Made by a program: the position numbers and the translations under genes. Below, in pieces: positions 8,413 through 15,900 of a stretch of 41,692 nt of DNA; the stretch's first letter is position 1, and every line of letters starts with the position of its first letter. This DNA comes from Nevskia sp. (lineage in GTDB: Bacteria > Pseudomonadota > Gammaproteobacteria > Nevskiales > Nevskiaceae), in assembly GCA_028291705.1 (NCBI GenBank), contig JAQGNS010000227.1, forward strand, positions 1 through 41,692. Reading direction: 5' to 3'. Below the pieces are notes generated by a model that was given only the letters and a program-made list of their open reading frames with translations, did not search any database and was not told the DNA's origin.

Positions 8413-8465
8413 CCCGGTTGCGAACCGGGGAATCCGCCAGCGCATTCTCCCGGATGCGCTGGCGG
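8413..8465. terminator. Tandem hairpins, probable bidirectional terminator
   Basis: The 139-bp gap between two convergent genes holds a 7-bp stem with a 3-base loop (CCCGGTT 8413-8419 with 8423-8429) and then a 12-bp perfect stem (CCGCCAGCGCAT 8434-8445 with 8454-8465, loop of 8). No long T-tract follows, so a factor-assisted or structural terminator is inferred from the convergent position. Confidence 0.5.
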
Positions 8466-8489
8466 TCCTTCGCTACCCGATCGGGTGGG

Positions 8490-9119
8490 CTACTTCTTCT
8501 TGCCGGTCAGCGTGCCGCCGAGGAATACGCCGACGGCGTCGTCCACCAGCTTGCCGATCTCGCGCGTGCTCGGTGGCGGGGCGCCGGCGATGAGCTGGCG
8601 CAGCAGCTGCTCGGCGCTGAGCATGTCGAGGAACAGGCCGGCGAGGCGGCGCGGGGCGACGGTGCGCATGCGGCCGGCCTTCTGCAGCTTGAGGAAGTAA
8701 GCGGAGATGAAATCGCGGGCGCTTTCCGGGCCGGCCTTGAACCAGCGCTTGCCGACGCTGGGGAAGCGGGTCGATTCGGAAATGACGATGCGGTGTTGCC
8801 GCACCGAACGCTGCGAGAACAGGGCGCCGAGGAAGGCGCGGCCGACCTGGCGCAGCGCTGCTTCCGGCTCCAGGTTGCTGAGGTCCATGTCGGCGAAGGA
8901 GTGGACGATCTGCTGGCACAGCGCCTCCACCACCGCCGCGAACAATTCGGCTTTCCCTCCGAAGTGCTTGTAGACATTGGTCTTGGTGCCGCCGGCCTTG
9001 GCCACGATGGAATCCACGCTGACGGCGTCATAGCCCTTGGCGAGGAACAGGTCGGTTGCGATTTTCAGGATTTCGGCGCGCTTGGCGTCCGAGCGGGTTT
9101 GTCGCGTTGTCGATGCCAT
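8490..9119 (-). CDS. TetR/AcrR family transcriptional regulator
   Basis: A 209-residue repressor. The N-terminal helix-turn-helix (about residues 15-60) has the TetR pattern ILKIATDLFLAKGYDAVSV ... TKTNVYKHFGGKAELF, and the all-helical C-terminal ligand domain contains SVRQHRIVISESTRFP (AefR-like subgroup). The start at 9119 is taken from GAAAGGG 8 bases upstream; a GTG 24 bases earlier lacks one. It ends with a lysine-rich tail (LTGKKK). It lies downstream of, and in the same direction as, a DHA2 efflux pump, which is a likely target. The ligand is unknown. Confidence 0.9.
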   Translation of the reverse strand: MASTTRQTRSDAKRAEILKIATDLFLAKGYDAVSVDSIVAKAGGTKTNVYKHFGGKAELFAAVVEALCQQIVHSFADMDLSNLEPEAALRQVGRAFLGALFSQRSVRQHRIVISESTRFPSVGKRWFKAGPESARDFISAYFLKLQKAGRMRTVAPRRLAGLFLDMLSAEQLLRQLIAGAPPPSTREIGKLVDDAVGVFLGGTLTGKKK

Positions 9120-9247
9120 TTTTTTAGCCCTTTCGTTATGCACTTGTATGGTGACGTGTCAGGCGCCACCACTGCTTTTTTAAGCAATCATACCTATACG
9201 TGCAGACGGCGCGGTGCGCTACGCCGCATATGCGGTGGTTCGCCGTT

Positions 9248-9257
9248 ACCGTACGGT
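9248..9257. promoter_or_regulatory. Short palindrome in AT-rich leader upstream of tetR-like gene
   Basis: The 184 bp between the efflux-pump stop and the regulator start contains the perfect 10-bp palindrome ACCGTACGGT within AT-richer sequence than its surroundings. It could be an autoregulatory operator. It is short enough to be fortuitous. Confidence 0.25.
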
Positions 9258-9303
9258 GTTGTACTGTATTAAAGATTGCTTGCGGAATGCTTTCCACAGC
9301 GGC

Positions 9304-10689
9304 TCATACGGTTGTTCGACGCGGATGGATGCCCAGCCGCGCCAGTATGGCGGCGAGCAGCAGCAGGACGCCGGAAGCCAGGGCGGCATGCCCCAGCCCG
9401 GTGACGATGCGTGCCGCGCCGCCCCCTACCAATGCACCAAAAACGGCCACGCCGATAGCCCCGCCGGCCTGGCGCGCCGCATTGAGTACTGCCGAAGCGG
9501 TACCGGACCAGTGGCGTTCCACGCTGGCCAGGATCGCGGTGGTCATGGCTGGTACTGCAAGCCCCATGCCCGCCGGGATCAGCAGGAAGGCCGGCAGCAT
9601 CGCCCACCAGGAACTCTGCGCGTCCAGCCGCAGTAGCAACAGGTAGCCGATGGCGCCGACACAGGCGCCGAAAATCATCGGCGGGCGCGAGCCCAGCCGT
9701 TCCACCACCCGCCCGGCGACGACGTTGGAAAAGAAGAAGCCGCCGGTCAGTGGCAGGTAGGCGAGGCCCGCCTGCAGGGCGCTGTAGCCGTGTGCCTGCT
9801 GCAAATACAGGGTCAGCGCGAACAGCATGCCGTAATAGCTGAAGTTGAGCAGCACGCCGAACACCACGGCGGCGCTGAAATTGGGCATGCGGAAGAAGCG
9901 CAGCGGCAGCATCGGTGCCGCGACGCGCGCCTCGTTCCAGACGAAGCCGGCGCCGGTCAGCAGCGCCGTCAGCAGGCCGCCCCAGACCAGGGGATGCGTC
10001 AGCCCGCGCGAGCGGTACTCGATCACCGCCGCGGTGAGTCCGGTCAGCGCCAGGATCACCAGCACCTGCCCCAGCGGATCGAGGCCGCGCTTGCTCGGGC
10101 TGGTCGGTGCCGGCTGCACGTAGCGCTGGGTCAGCCACATGCCCAGCGCGCACAGCGGCAGGTTGACCAGGAAGATGCTGCGCCAGCCCAGGCTGGCCAT
10201 CAGCAGGCTGCCGATGACCGGGCCGGCGGCGATGGAGATGGCGCCGGAGGCGGTCCACAAACCCACGGCGCGGGCGCGCAGGCCGGATTGGTGCGCCGTG
10301 GCGTGGTTGAGCAGGGCCAGGGAATTCGGTACCAGCAACGCGGCGCCCAAGCCCTGCACCGCGCGCGCGGCGATCAGGGTGGCGGCATCCGGCGCCAGGC
10401 CGCAGGCGGCGGAGGCGAGGGCGAAGACCAGGAAGCCGAGCTGATAGGCCCGGCGTGAGCCGAAGCGGTCGCCGAGCACGCCGGCGGAGAGCAGCAGCAC
10501 GGCGAAGGCCAGGGTGTAGGCGTCGACGATCCATTGCAGCGTATCCACGCCGCTGTGCAGCTCCTCGCCGATGCGCGGCAGGGCCATGTTGACGATGGTG
10601 ACGTCGAGCTGCACCACCACGAAGCTGAAGCTGGTGGCGGTGACGATCCAGGCGAGCAGGGGAGGGAAGGCGCCGGTTTTGTCGTTCAT
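9304..10689 (-). CDS. MFS transporter, DHA2 (EmrB/QacA-like) drug efflux family
   Basis: A 461-residue integral membrane protein with about 14 hydrophobic segments. The first helix contains the DHA2 signature QLDVTIVNMALPRIG, and the loop after helix 2 has the MFS motif A-like GVLGDRFGSRRAY. The family exports hydrophobic toxic compounds by proton antiport across the inner membrane. The ATG at 10689 is chosen; a TTG at 10716 would add nine residues. No strong ribosome site is visible for either. It lies between a LysR gene upstream and the TetR gene downstream, all on the minus strand. Substrates cannot be predicted. Confidence 0.9.
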   Translation of the reverse strand: MNDKTGAFPPLLAWIVTATSFSFVVVQLDVTIVNMALPRIGEELHSGVDTLQWIVDAYTLAFAVLLLSAGVLGDRFGSRRAYQLGFLVFALASAACGLAPDAATLIAARAVQGLGAALLVPNSLALLNHATAHQSGLRARAVGLWTASGAISIAAGPVIGSLLMASLGWRSIFLVNLPLCALGMWLTQRYVQPAPTSPSKRGLDPLGQVLVILALTGLTAAVIEYRSRGLTHPLVWGGLLTALLTGAGFVWNEARVAAPMLPLRFFRMPNFSAAVVFGVLLNFSYYGMLFALTLYLQQAHGYSALQAGLAYLPLTGGFFFSNVVAGRVVERLGSRPPMIFGACVGAIGYLLLLRLDAQSSWWAMLPAFLLIPAGMGLAVPAMTTAILASVERHWSGTASAVLNAARQAGGAIGVAVFGALVGGGAARIVTGLGHAALASGVLLLLAAILARLGIHPRRTTV

Positions 10690-10827
10690 GCGCACATTTT
10701 GACCGCGAGGGGGCAAGGATGATTCGCCCTGGGGCGAAGCGTCGCGGATTTTACCGGGGGCTTACGTTTGTGCCGCCGGAATGCGGGGCCGGTTGCAGGC
10801 GAAGCGGGGGCTGTGGCCCGGGCAGCG

Positions 10828-11742
10828 CTAGCTGACCACGCGGTGCTTCTTCATCTCCGTCCGCACCAGCTTCATGAAGCCTTCCAGCGCGGGCGAGGGG
10901 CTGCGCTCGGGGTAGGCCAGGGCCATGCCGATGGACAATTCGGCGCCTTCCTGCAGCGGGCGGAACACCACGCCGGTGCGGCGGGTGTTCTGCAGGGATT
11001 CGGGAATCAGGGCGAAGCCGCGGCCGGCGGCGATGAGGCCGAGCAGGATGTGGTGGTCCGGCGGTTGCGGCGCGTTGACCGGGGTGTAGCCGGCCTGTTC
11101 GAAATGGTCCTCCCAGCGGTCGAACAGCAGCGGGTTCCACTGCCGCTCGAAGCGGAACATGCGCTCGCCGTGCAGGTCCGCCAGCGCGACGCGGCGCTTG
11201 CGCGCGGCCCGGCTGGTGGCGGGCAGGGCGGCCACCACCGGCTCTTCGCGCAGCACTTCCAGAGTTACGCCCTCGGCGCGGATCGGCCAGCCGACGAAGG
11301 CGGCGTCCATGGCGCCGTTGCGGATGTCGCGGATCAGGCTGTTGGAATGCCGCGACTTCACGCTCAAGCGCCAGCCCGGATAGCGGTTGCGGAAGCCATC
11401 GAACACGTCGGGGATGGCGCTGCGGTCGAAGGCCGGGGTATAGCCGAGCACGAAGTGGCCGCCGGCGCAGCCGCCGGCCGACTGGGCGGCCTTGATCGCC
11501 TTTTCCGCCTGGTCCAGCGTCTTGCGCGCGGCGGGCAGGAAGGCGGCGCCGGCGGCCGTGAGCTGGGTGCCGGTCTTGCCGCGGTCCAGCAGCTCCACCC
11601 CGAGCTCCTCTTCCAGTTGCCGGATCTGCCGGCTCAGCGGCGGTTGCGAGATGTGCAGGCGCTCGGCGGCGCCGCGGAAACTGTGCTCTTCGGCCACCGC
11701 CAGGAAATAGCGCAGGTGACGCAGGTCGATATGGACTGTCAT
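10828..11742 (-). CDS. LysR-type transcriptional regulator
   Basis: A 304-residue regulator. The N-terminal winged helix-turn-helix has the classic pattern LRYFLAVAEEHSFRGAAERLHISQPPLSRQIRQLE (about residues 8-42), followed by a co-inducer domain in the periplasmic-binding-protein fold (GHFVLGYTPAFDRSAIPDV onwards). It is divergent from a lipocalin gene with 98 bp between. A T-N11-A box overlaps its own start codon, which fits autorepression plus control of the lipocalin. The co-inducer is unknown. Confidence 0.92.
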   Translation of the reverse strand: MTVHIDLRHLRYFLAVAEEHSFRGAAERLHISQPPLSRQIRQLEEELGVELLDRGKTGTQLTAAGAAFLPAARKTLDQAEKAIKAAQSAGGCAGGHFVLGYTPAFDRSAIPDVFDGFRNRYPGWRLSVKSRHSNSLIRDIRNGAMDAAFVGWPIRAEGVTLEVLREEPVVAALPATSRAARKRRVALADLHGERMFRFERQWNPLLFDRWEDHFEQAGYTPVNAPQPPDHHILLGLIAAGRGFALIPESLQNTRRTGVVFRPLQEGAELSIGMALAYPERSPSPALEGFMKLVRTEMKKHRVVS

Positions 11743-11769
11743 ACCGAAAAGGTATCACGAAAAAGGTAT
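11741..11769. promoter_or_regulatory. LysR-type operator (T-N11-A) with extra half-site
   Basis: ATACC-GAAAA-GGTAT (11741-11755) is a 5-5-5 inverted repeat containing T-N11-A and overlapping the ATG of the LysR gene. A second GGTAT half-site follows at 11765-11769. The second site abuts a plausible -35 (TTGGCT 11769-11774) paired with a -10 (TATTGT 11793-11798) for the lipocalin. The arrangement is typical of LysR divergent promoters. Confidence 0.6.
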
Positions 11770-11840
11770 TGGCTGGCCTTCCGGGGCGGGAGTATTGTGC
11801 GCGACTTCCTCCCACGGACTCCGGTCCAAGGCGACCATAA

Positions 11841-12464
11841 ATGGACCAGTTGGTTCAGTCCAGGTTTAGCGGTATGCGGCGCTTGTTGCGCAGCAGCATC
11901 GCCGTGTCGCTGGTCGCCTTGCTGGCGGCCTGCGCCGGCGGTTCGCCGCGCCCGGACGCCGGCAAGCCGCTGGCGGTGGCGCAGAACATCGATGTGCAGA
12001 AGTTCGGCGGCCAGTGGTACCTGATCGCTCACGTTCCGTACGCGGAAGAGCGCGACCAGATGGACAGCTCCATCGACCTGCGGCCGCGCCTCGATGGCGG
12101 CTTCGACGAGATCTACCATTACTTCGACGCCGGCCGCATGCAGAGCCTGGCGCTGCCGCGAAGCCGCTACACCGCGGTGGCCGGCAGCAACAACGCCATG
12201 TGGGTCAGCCGCTCGCGCGCGCTTGAAAGTCATATGGACCTGGGCGTGCTGTATGTGGACCCGGACTACCGTTACGCCGTGGTCGGCGAGACCAAGCGCG
12301 AGCACGGCTGGATCTACGCCCGCGACCCGGTGGTCGACCCGGCTACTTACGCAGTCCTGGTGGCGCGCCTCAACCAGCAGGGTTACGACGTGGCGCAGCT
12401 GCACCGCCTGACGCATTCGCAGGTCACCGTGGGCGAGGCGCAGCCGGCTTCGGTCGCGCGTTGA
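11841..12464 (+). CDS. Lipocalin family lipoprotein (Blc-like)
   Basis: A 207-residue protein. A signal sequence with lipobox LLAACAG predicts an acylated Cys near residue 31, so it is probably anchored in the outer membrane. The lipocalin signature GGQWYLIAHVPYAEE is followed by strands typical of bacterial Blc (YTAVAGSNNAMWVSRS, YAVVGETKREHGWIYARDP). Blc-like proteins bind lysophospholipids or fatty acids and are linked to envelope maintenance. The ATG at 11841 is used, but the ATG at 11874 would give a more ordinary signal length. It is divergent from a LysR regulator that probably controls it, and a strong terminator follows about 120 bases downstream. Confidence 0.88.
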   Translation: MDQLVQSRFSGMRRLLRSSIAVSLVALLAACAGGSPRPDAGKPLAVAQNIDVQKFGGQWYLIAHVPYAEERDQMDSSIDLRPRLDGGFDEIYHYFDAGRMQSLALPRSRYTAVAGSNNAMWVSRSRALESHMDLGVLYVDPDYRYAVVGETKREHGWIYARDPVVDPATYAVLVARLNQQGYDVAQLHRLTHSQVTVGEAQPASVAR

Positions 12465-12586
12465 GTCCAGCCTCGGCGATTTGATGAAGGGTTTGATTTA
12501 AGGATTTCACGGTTCCGCAATGGGCTTCCGGCCGCAATGGTCGGGGCCGACGCCAGTCCCCCCTAGCCCCCTGGCGTCGCGGGAGA

Positions 12587-12616
12587 GAAGGCCGCTTCGG
12601 CGGCCTTCTTTTTTTT
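12587..12616 (+). terminator. Intrinsic terminator after the lipocalin gene
   Basis: The stem GAAGGCCGC / GCGGCCTTC (9 bp) closes a TTCG tetraloop and is followed by eight T residues. This is a textbook factor-independent terminator reading on the plus strand. Confidence 0.92.
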
Positions 12617-12720
12617 GCCTGTCGTTTTTGTCCGAGTAGCGGCGGATCGGTGTTCACACGCGGGAATGCGGCGATCGATGCGCGGCATCGGCCGGTGTCC
12701 TGCTTCCACCTGTTTCATTA

Positions 12721-12752
12721 AAAGAGGGGACGGCCAGGGCGAGCCGTCCCCA
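12721..12752 (-). terminator. Intrinsic terminator after the porin gene
   Basis: On the minus strand GGGGACGGC pairs with GCCGTCCCC across an 8-base loop (12727-12752) and is followed by TCTTTTAA. It lies 35 bases past the porin stop. Confidence 0.75.
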
Positions 12753-12787
12753 AGGTGGGGTCTTGCGGGATGAAAACGGTTTGCTGC

Positions 12788-13921
12788 TCAGAGACCGAAG
12801 GTATAGATCGCGGTGGCTCCCAACTCCGTGTCGTGCTTGCTCAGCACCGCCATGCCGTCGGCGTCGGTGCCGTCGGCGAAGTTGTCGGCCGAGGCATGGT
12901 CGTAGCGGAACTCGGCGAGCAGGCGCAGGTTCCGCGTGGCGGAGTAGCGGCCGGTCAGCGTCACTTCCTGTACCTCGGTGGAGGTGGCGGCGGTTTCGTT
13001 CTTCAGTTCCAGCGCTTCGAGGCGCAGCGAAGTGCTCCACTTCGGGGCGATCTGATAGTTGATGTAGCCGGCCGCGCCCGCGGTGAAGCTGGCGGGGCCG
13101 GCCGTGGTGGCGCGGAAGACGCGCTTGTAGTCGCCATTGAGCACCAGCTGCATTTTCTCGGTGGCCTGCCAGCTCGCCACCAGGTCGACGATGTCGTTCT
13201 TGCCGCCGTTGGCGTCGGACTCCTTGGAGTAGTAGTTGTACAGCGCGATGCGGATCGCCTTGGAGGGTGAGTAGGCGCCGCCGGCCTCGATCGCCTTCTG
13301 CTTGTTGTCGTCCACCGCCGCGGCGCTGCCGAAGCTGTCGCTGTTGGTGAGGCTGACGGTGGCGACGAAGTCGTCGGTGAGCTGGTAGTTGACGCGCACG
13401 CCGGTCAGCGGTACCGGCTGCGCCAGGCCAAGCATCAGCGAGCGCGAGATGTTGGTGTTGAGCGGCTCCAGCGCCAGCTCGGCGCCGGACAGGGCGGGGA
13501 AGCGGCCGGCGATGACGGTGAGCGGGCCGTTGGCGTACTGGGCGTAGGCGATGAACAGGGCGAGGTCGCTGCCGCCGTCGCCGTAGAAAGAGTTGAGCAC
13601 CTTGGCGTCGGAGCCGCCGACGATGACCGCCTTGGCGCCAAAGCCTTCGGCGGGGGTGTGCGCCAGGATCAGCGCGGCCTGGTTCAACTCAAAGGTGTTG
13701 GCGTTGCTGTCGAAGACGCGGTCGCTGAGCATCTGCCCTTTGTTGAAGGAGCCGGTGTAGCCGGCGGAGACATAGCCCGCGGCGAAGATGCCGGAATTGC
13801 CGAGCACGTCCGACAGGGTCGGCGAGGCATCGGCGGCGTTGGCGACGGCGGGCGCCAGCAGCGCGCCGCAGGCCAGGGTGGAGCCCGCGATGCGGGCGGC
13901 GATGCGCTTTTGTTTGGTCAT
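12788..13921 (-). CDS. BBP2/OmpL-like outer-membrane porin
   Basis: A 377-residue exported barrel protein. The signal peptide ends PAVANAADA; then come repeated amphipathic strands (GIFAAGYVSAGYTGSFN, NTFELNQAALILAHTP, AVIVGGSDAKVLNSFYGDGG) and a C-terminal ATAIYTFGL close to the expected terminal aromatic. The pattern matches putative beta-barrel porin-2 proteins, which often accompany uptake or catabolic gene sets. AAAGGG lies 9 bases before the ATG. It is divergent from the first MocR gene, so it may belong to the same regulon and admit a nitrile or nitrogen compound used by Nit1C (inference). Confidence 0.75.
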   Translation of the reverse strand: MTKQKRIAARIAGSTLACGALLAPAVANAADASPTLSDVLGNSGIFAAGYVSAGYTGSFNKGQMLSDRVFDSNANTFELNQAALILAHTPAEGFGAKAVIVGGSDAKVLNSFYGDGGSDLALFIAYAQYANGPLTVIAGRFPALSGAELALEPLNTNISRSLMLGLAQPVPLTGVRVNYQLTDDFVATVSLTNSDSFGSAAAVDDNKQKAIEAGGAYSPSKAIRIALYNYYSKESDANGGKNDIVDLVASWQATEKMQLVLNGDYKRVFRATTAGPASFTAGAAGYINYQIAPKWSTSLRLEALELKNETAATSTEVQEVTLTGRYSATRNLRLLAEFRYDHASADNFADGTDADGMAVLSKHDTELGATAIYTFGL

Positions 13922-14309
13922 GACTCAATCCCTTTCGATTGCAATGAATGGAATGAGCTGACGCGCAAGCTGCGGGAGCGGTTGCGGCGCCAGGCTCAAT
14001 GCCTCAGGTGGCGCGCAACGAAGTGCAACCGATATGCCATACATTAGAAAAAAAGTATGAATAAAAAGCAATCAAGAAGAGACATTCATGTTGGAGCAGG
14101 AAATTTAGTTTCGATTATTTTTGTAAACTGCTCGCGCCATTCTGTGCCGCGAGGGTTGGTGGACTCCATCGAGGTTGGCAGCGGCGCGGAGAGAAGCTTC
14201 AAAATGAAGCAACGGCGCGCTTCATGCTGGTGCTTTACCCCACGTAGATCATCGTGCGAGCCATCATGCGGGCCGCATCGCAACGCTGAAACCGGAGACC
14301 GTGTCAGTC
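13922..14309. other. 388-bp divergent promoter region, partly AT-rich
   Basis: This lies between the porin and the first MocR gene. Bases 14041-14130 are markedly AT-rich against a GC-rich background, as for promoters. An inverted repeat GCTTCA-AAA-TGAAGC (14196-14210) and another GCTTCA at 14219-14224 lie about 100 bases before the MocR start and are candidate regulator sites. No gene is convincing. Confidence 0.5.
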
Positions 14310-15710
14310 ATGTCCAATCATTCCGCCCGCTGGGCGGCCGCGATCCGCAACAGCCAGAAGCCGGCCTATGTCGCCATCGCCGATGCGATCGCGGAGGACA
14401 TACAATCCGGGAAACTGGCGGCCAATCAACGACTACCGCCGCTGCGAACATTGGCCCAGGCGCTGAAGCTGAATTTCACTACCGTGGCGCGCGGCTATGC
14501 GGAGGCGCAGCAGCGCGGTCTGGTCGATGCCCGGGCCGGCCGCGGCACCACCGTGCGGGAGTTCGTGCGCGCCGGGCCGGTGCGCCGCGCCGGCGCCGCC
14601 AGCCTGATCGACATGACCATGAACATGCCGCCGGAGCCGCAGGACCGGCAGCTGTTGCAGCGCATGCGCGAAGGGCTGGCCGCCGTCGCCGGCGAGGCGG
14701 ATATCTACGAGCTGCTGCGCTACCAGGAATTCGGCGGCGCCCTGGAAGACCGCGAAGCCGGCGCGCGCTGGCTGTCGCGGCACCTGCCGGGCGTCACCGC
14801 GGCGCGCGTGCTGGTCTGCCCCGGCGTGCAGAGCGCCCTGCTGGGGCTGTTCAGCGCACTGGCGCGCTCGGGCGACATCATCGCCTGCGAGGCGGTGACC
14901 TATCCCGGCATCAAGGGCTTGGCGGCGCAGCTCGGCATCCGCCTCTACGGCCTGCCGGCCGACGACGAGGGCCTCGACCCGGAAGCCTTCGCGGCGCTGT
15001 GCGCGGCCGAGCCGCCCAAGGCGCTGTACTGCAATCCCACCTTCCTCAATCCGACCACGGCGGTGATGTCGCAGGCGCGGCGCGAAGCGGTGGCCGAGAT
15101 CGCCCGGCGCTACAGCGTGCCGATCGTCGAGGACGACGCTTACGGTTGCCTGCCGGTGAAGCGCCCCACCGCACTGGCCAACCTGGCGCCGGAACTGACC
15201 TTCTATGTCACCGGCTTCGCCAAGATCCTCGGCGCCGGCCTGCGCATCGCCTACATCGCCGCGCCCAATGCGCGCTTCACCGCGCGCATCTCGGCCGCGC
15301 TGCGCACTTCGGTGGTGATGGCGGTGCCGTTCATGACGCAGCTGGCCACGCGCTGGATCGAGGACGGCACGGTGAAGGTCGCCACCCTGGCGATCCGCGA
15401 GGAATCGCGCGCGCGGCAGAAGCTGGCGGCGCAGATCCTGCTCAAGGCCGATTACGTGAGCAAGCCGGAAGCGTTCCACTTGTGGCTGTCGGTGCCGGAG
15501 CCCTGGACCCGGATCGAGTTCACCAGCCACCTGCGCGCGCATGGGGTGGGTGTGGTGGTGTCCGACACCTTCACCGTTACCGGGACGCCGCCGGAAGCGG
15601 TGCGGGTCTGTTTGGGGGGCAATACCAATCGCGACGAGTGCCGGCATTCGCTGGAGTTGATCGAGGATGCGCTGGAGCATCTGCCGGCGGCGGCTTCACG
15701 GGTGATGTAG
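14310..15710 (+). CDS. MocR family regulator (GntR HTH + aminotransferase domain), copy 1
   Basis: A 466-residue fusion of an N-terminal GntR winged helix (about 18-80, RLPPLRTLAQALKLNFTTVARGYAEAQ) and a fold-type I aminotransferase domain. The PLP-binding lysine is Lys305 in TGFAKILGAGLRIAY; the Asp of VEDDAYG (about 274-279) and the NPTFLNPTT segment are also present. MocR proteins use PLP or its amino-acid adducts to control transcription. The start is ATG 14310; a GTG at 14301 is only three bases from GGAG. It is convergent with a close paralogue at 15901-17301 and divergent from a porin. Regulation of the porin and Nit1C is inferred from position only. Confidence 0.9.
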   Translation: MSNHSARWAAAIRNSQKPAYVAIADAIAEDIQSGKLAANQRLPPLRTLAQALKLNFTTVARGYAEAQQRGLVDARAGRGTTVREFVRAGPVRRAGAASLIDMTMNMPPEPQDRQLLQRMREGLAAVAGEADIYELLRYQEFGGALEDREAGARWLSRHLPGVTAARVLVCPGVQSALLGLFSALARSGDIIACEAVTYPGIKGLAAQLGIRLYGLPADDEGLDPEAFAALCAAEPPKALYCNPTFLNPTTAVMSQARREAVAEIARRYSVPIVEDDAYGCLPVKRPTALANLAPELTFYVTGFAKILGAGLRIAYIAAPNARFTARISAALRTSVVMAVPFMTQLATRWIEDGTVKVATLAIREESRARQKLAAQILLKADYVSKPEAFHLWLSVPEPWTRIEFTSHLRAHGVGVVVSDTFTVTGTPPEAVRVCLGGNTNRDECRHSLELIEDALEHLPAAASRVM

Positions 15711-15752
15711 GCGGGGGTGCCGGGTGCACCGTGGGCGCTGATGCACTCGACA

Positions 15753-15841
15753 GTAGGGCGGAATAAGCGAAGCGCATTCCGCCTTTGGGGTTCATCGCGA
15801 CGGCCCGCAAGGCGGAATGCGCTTCGCTTATTCCGCCCTAC
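15753..15841. repeat. REPIN: two GTAG-headed REPs in inverted orientation
   Basis: A 33-bp perfect inverted repeat (15753-15785 with 15809-15841) encloses a 23-base loop. Each arm starts with GTAGG at its outer end and itself contains an inner 8-bp dyad (GGCGGAAT ... ATTCCGCC). A GTAG head plus a palindrome is the hallmark of REP sequences, and an inverted pair is a REPIN. These are mobilised by RAYT transposases; none is in this window. It sits between the convergent stops of the two MocR genes and may also terminate transcription. Confidence 0.85.
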
Positions 15842-15860
15842 GATTGCTGCGCCAAAGTTC

Positions 15861-15893
15861 GTAGGGTGGGCAAAGGTCGAAGGCAGTGCCCAC
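15861..15893. repeat. Single REP-like hairpin of a different sequence class
   Basis: It begins GTAGGGTGGGCA and closes with TGCCCAC, forming a 7-bp stem over a 14-base loop. It shares the GTAG head with the neighbouring REPIN but has a different stem, so it belongs to another REP family. It ends 8 bases before the MocR copy 2 stop. Confidence 0.65.
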
Positions 15894-15900
15894 GCGCGAG

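Larger units (their letters stand above)
12465..12787. other. Intergenic region with terminators for convergent genes
   Basis: No coding sequence is convincing here. The region holds a 9-bp stem (CGACGCCAG 12548-12556 with 12571-12579) and the two terminators listed separately. It separates the lipocalin gene from the convergent porin gene. Confidence 0.7.

Noticed and set aside
9269-10534. Long frame overlapping the MFS transporter in another frame
   Set aside because: It is Arg/Pro-rich with no hydrophobic helices; the overlapping frame encodes a complete 14-helix transporter.
13922-14309. Possible small gene in the AT-rich stretch upstream of MocR copy 1
   Set aside because: Open frames there have no recognisable product or ribosome site; a promoter region explains the base composition.
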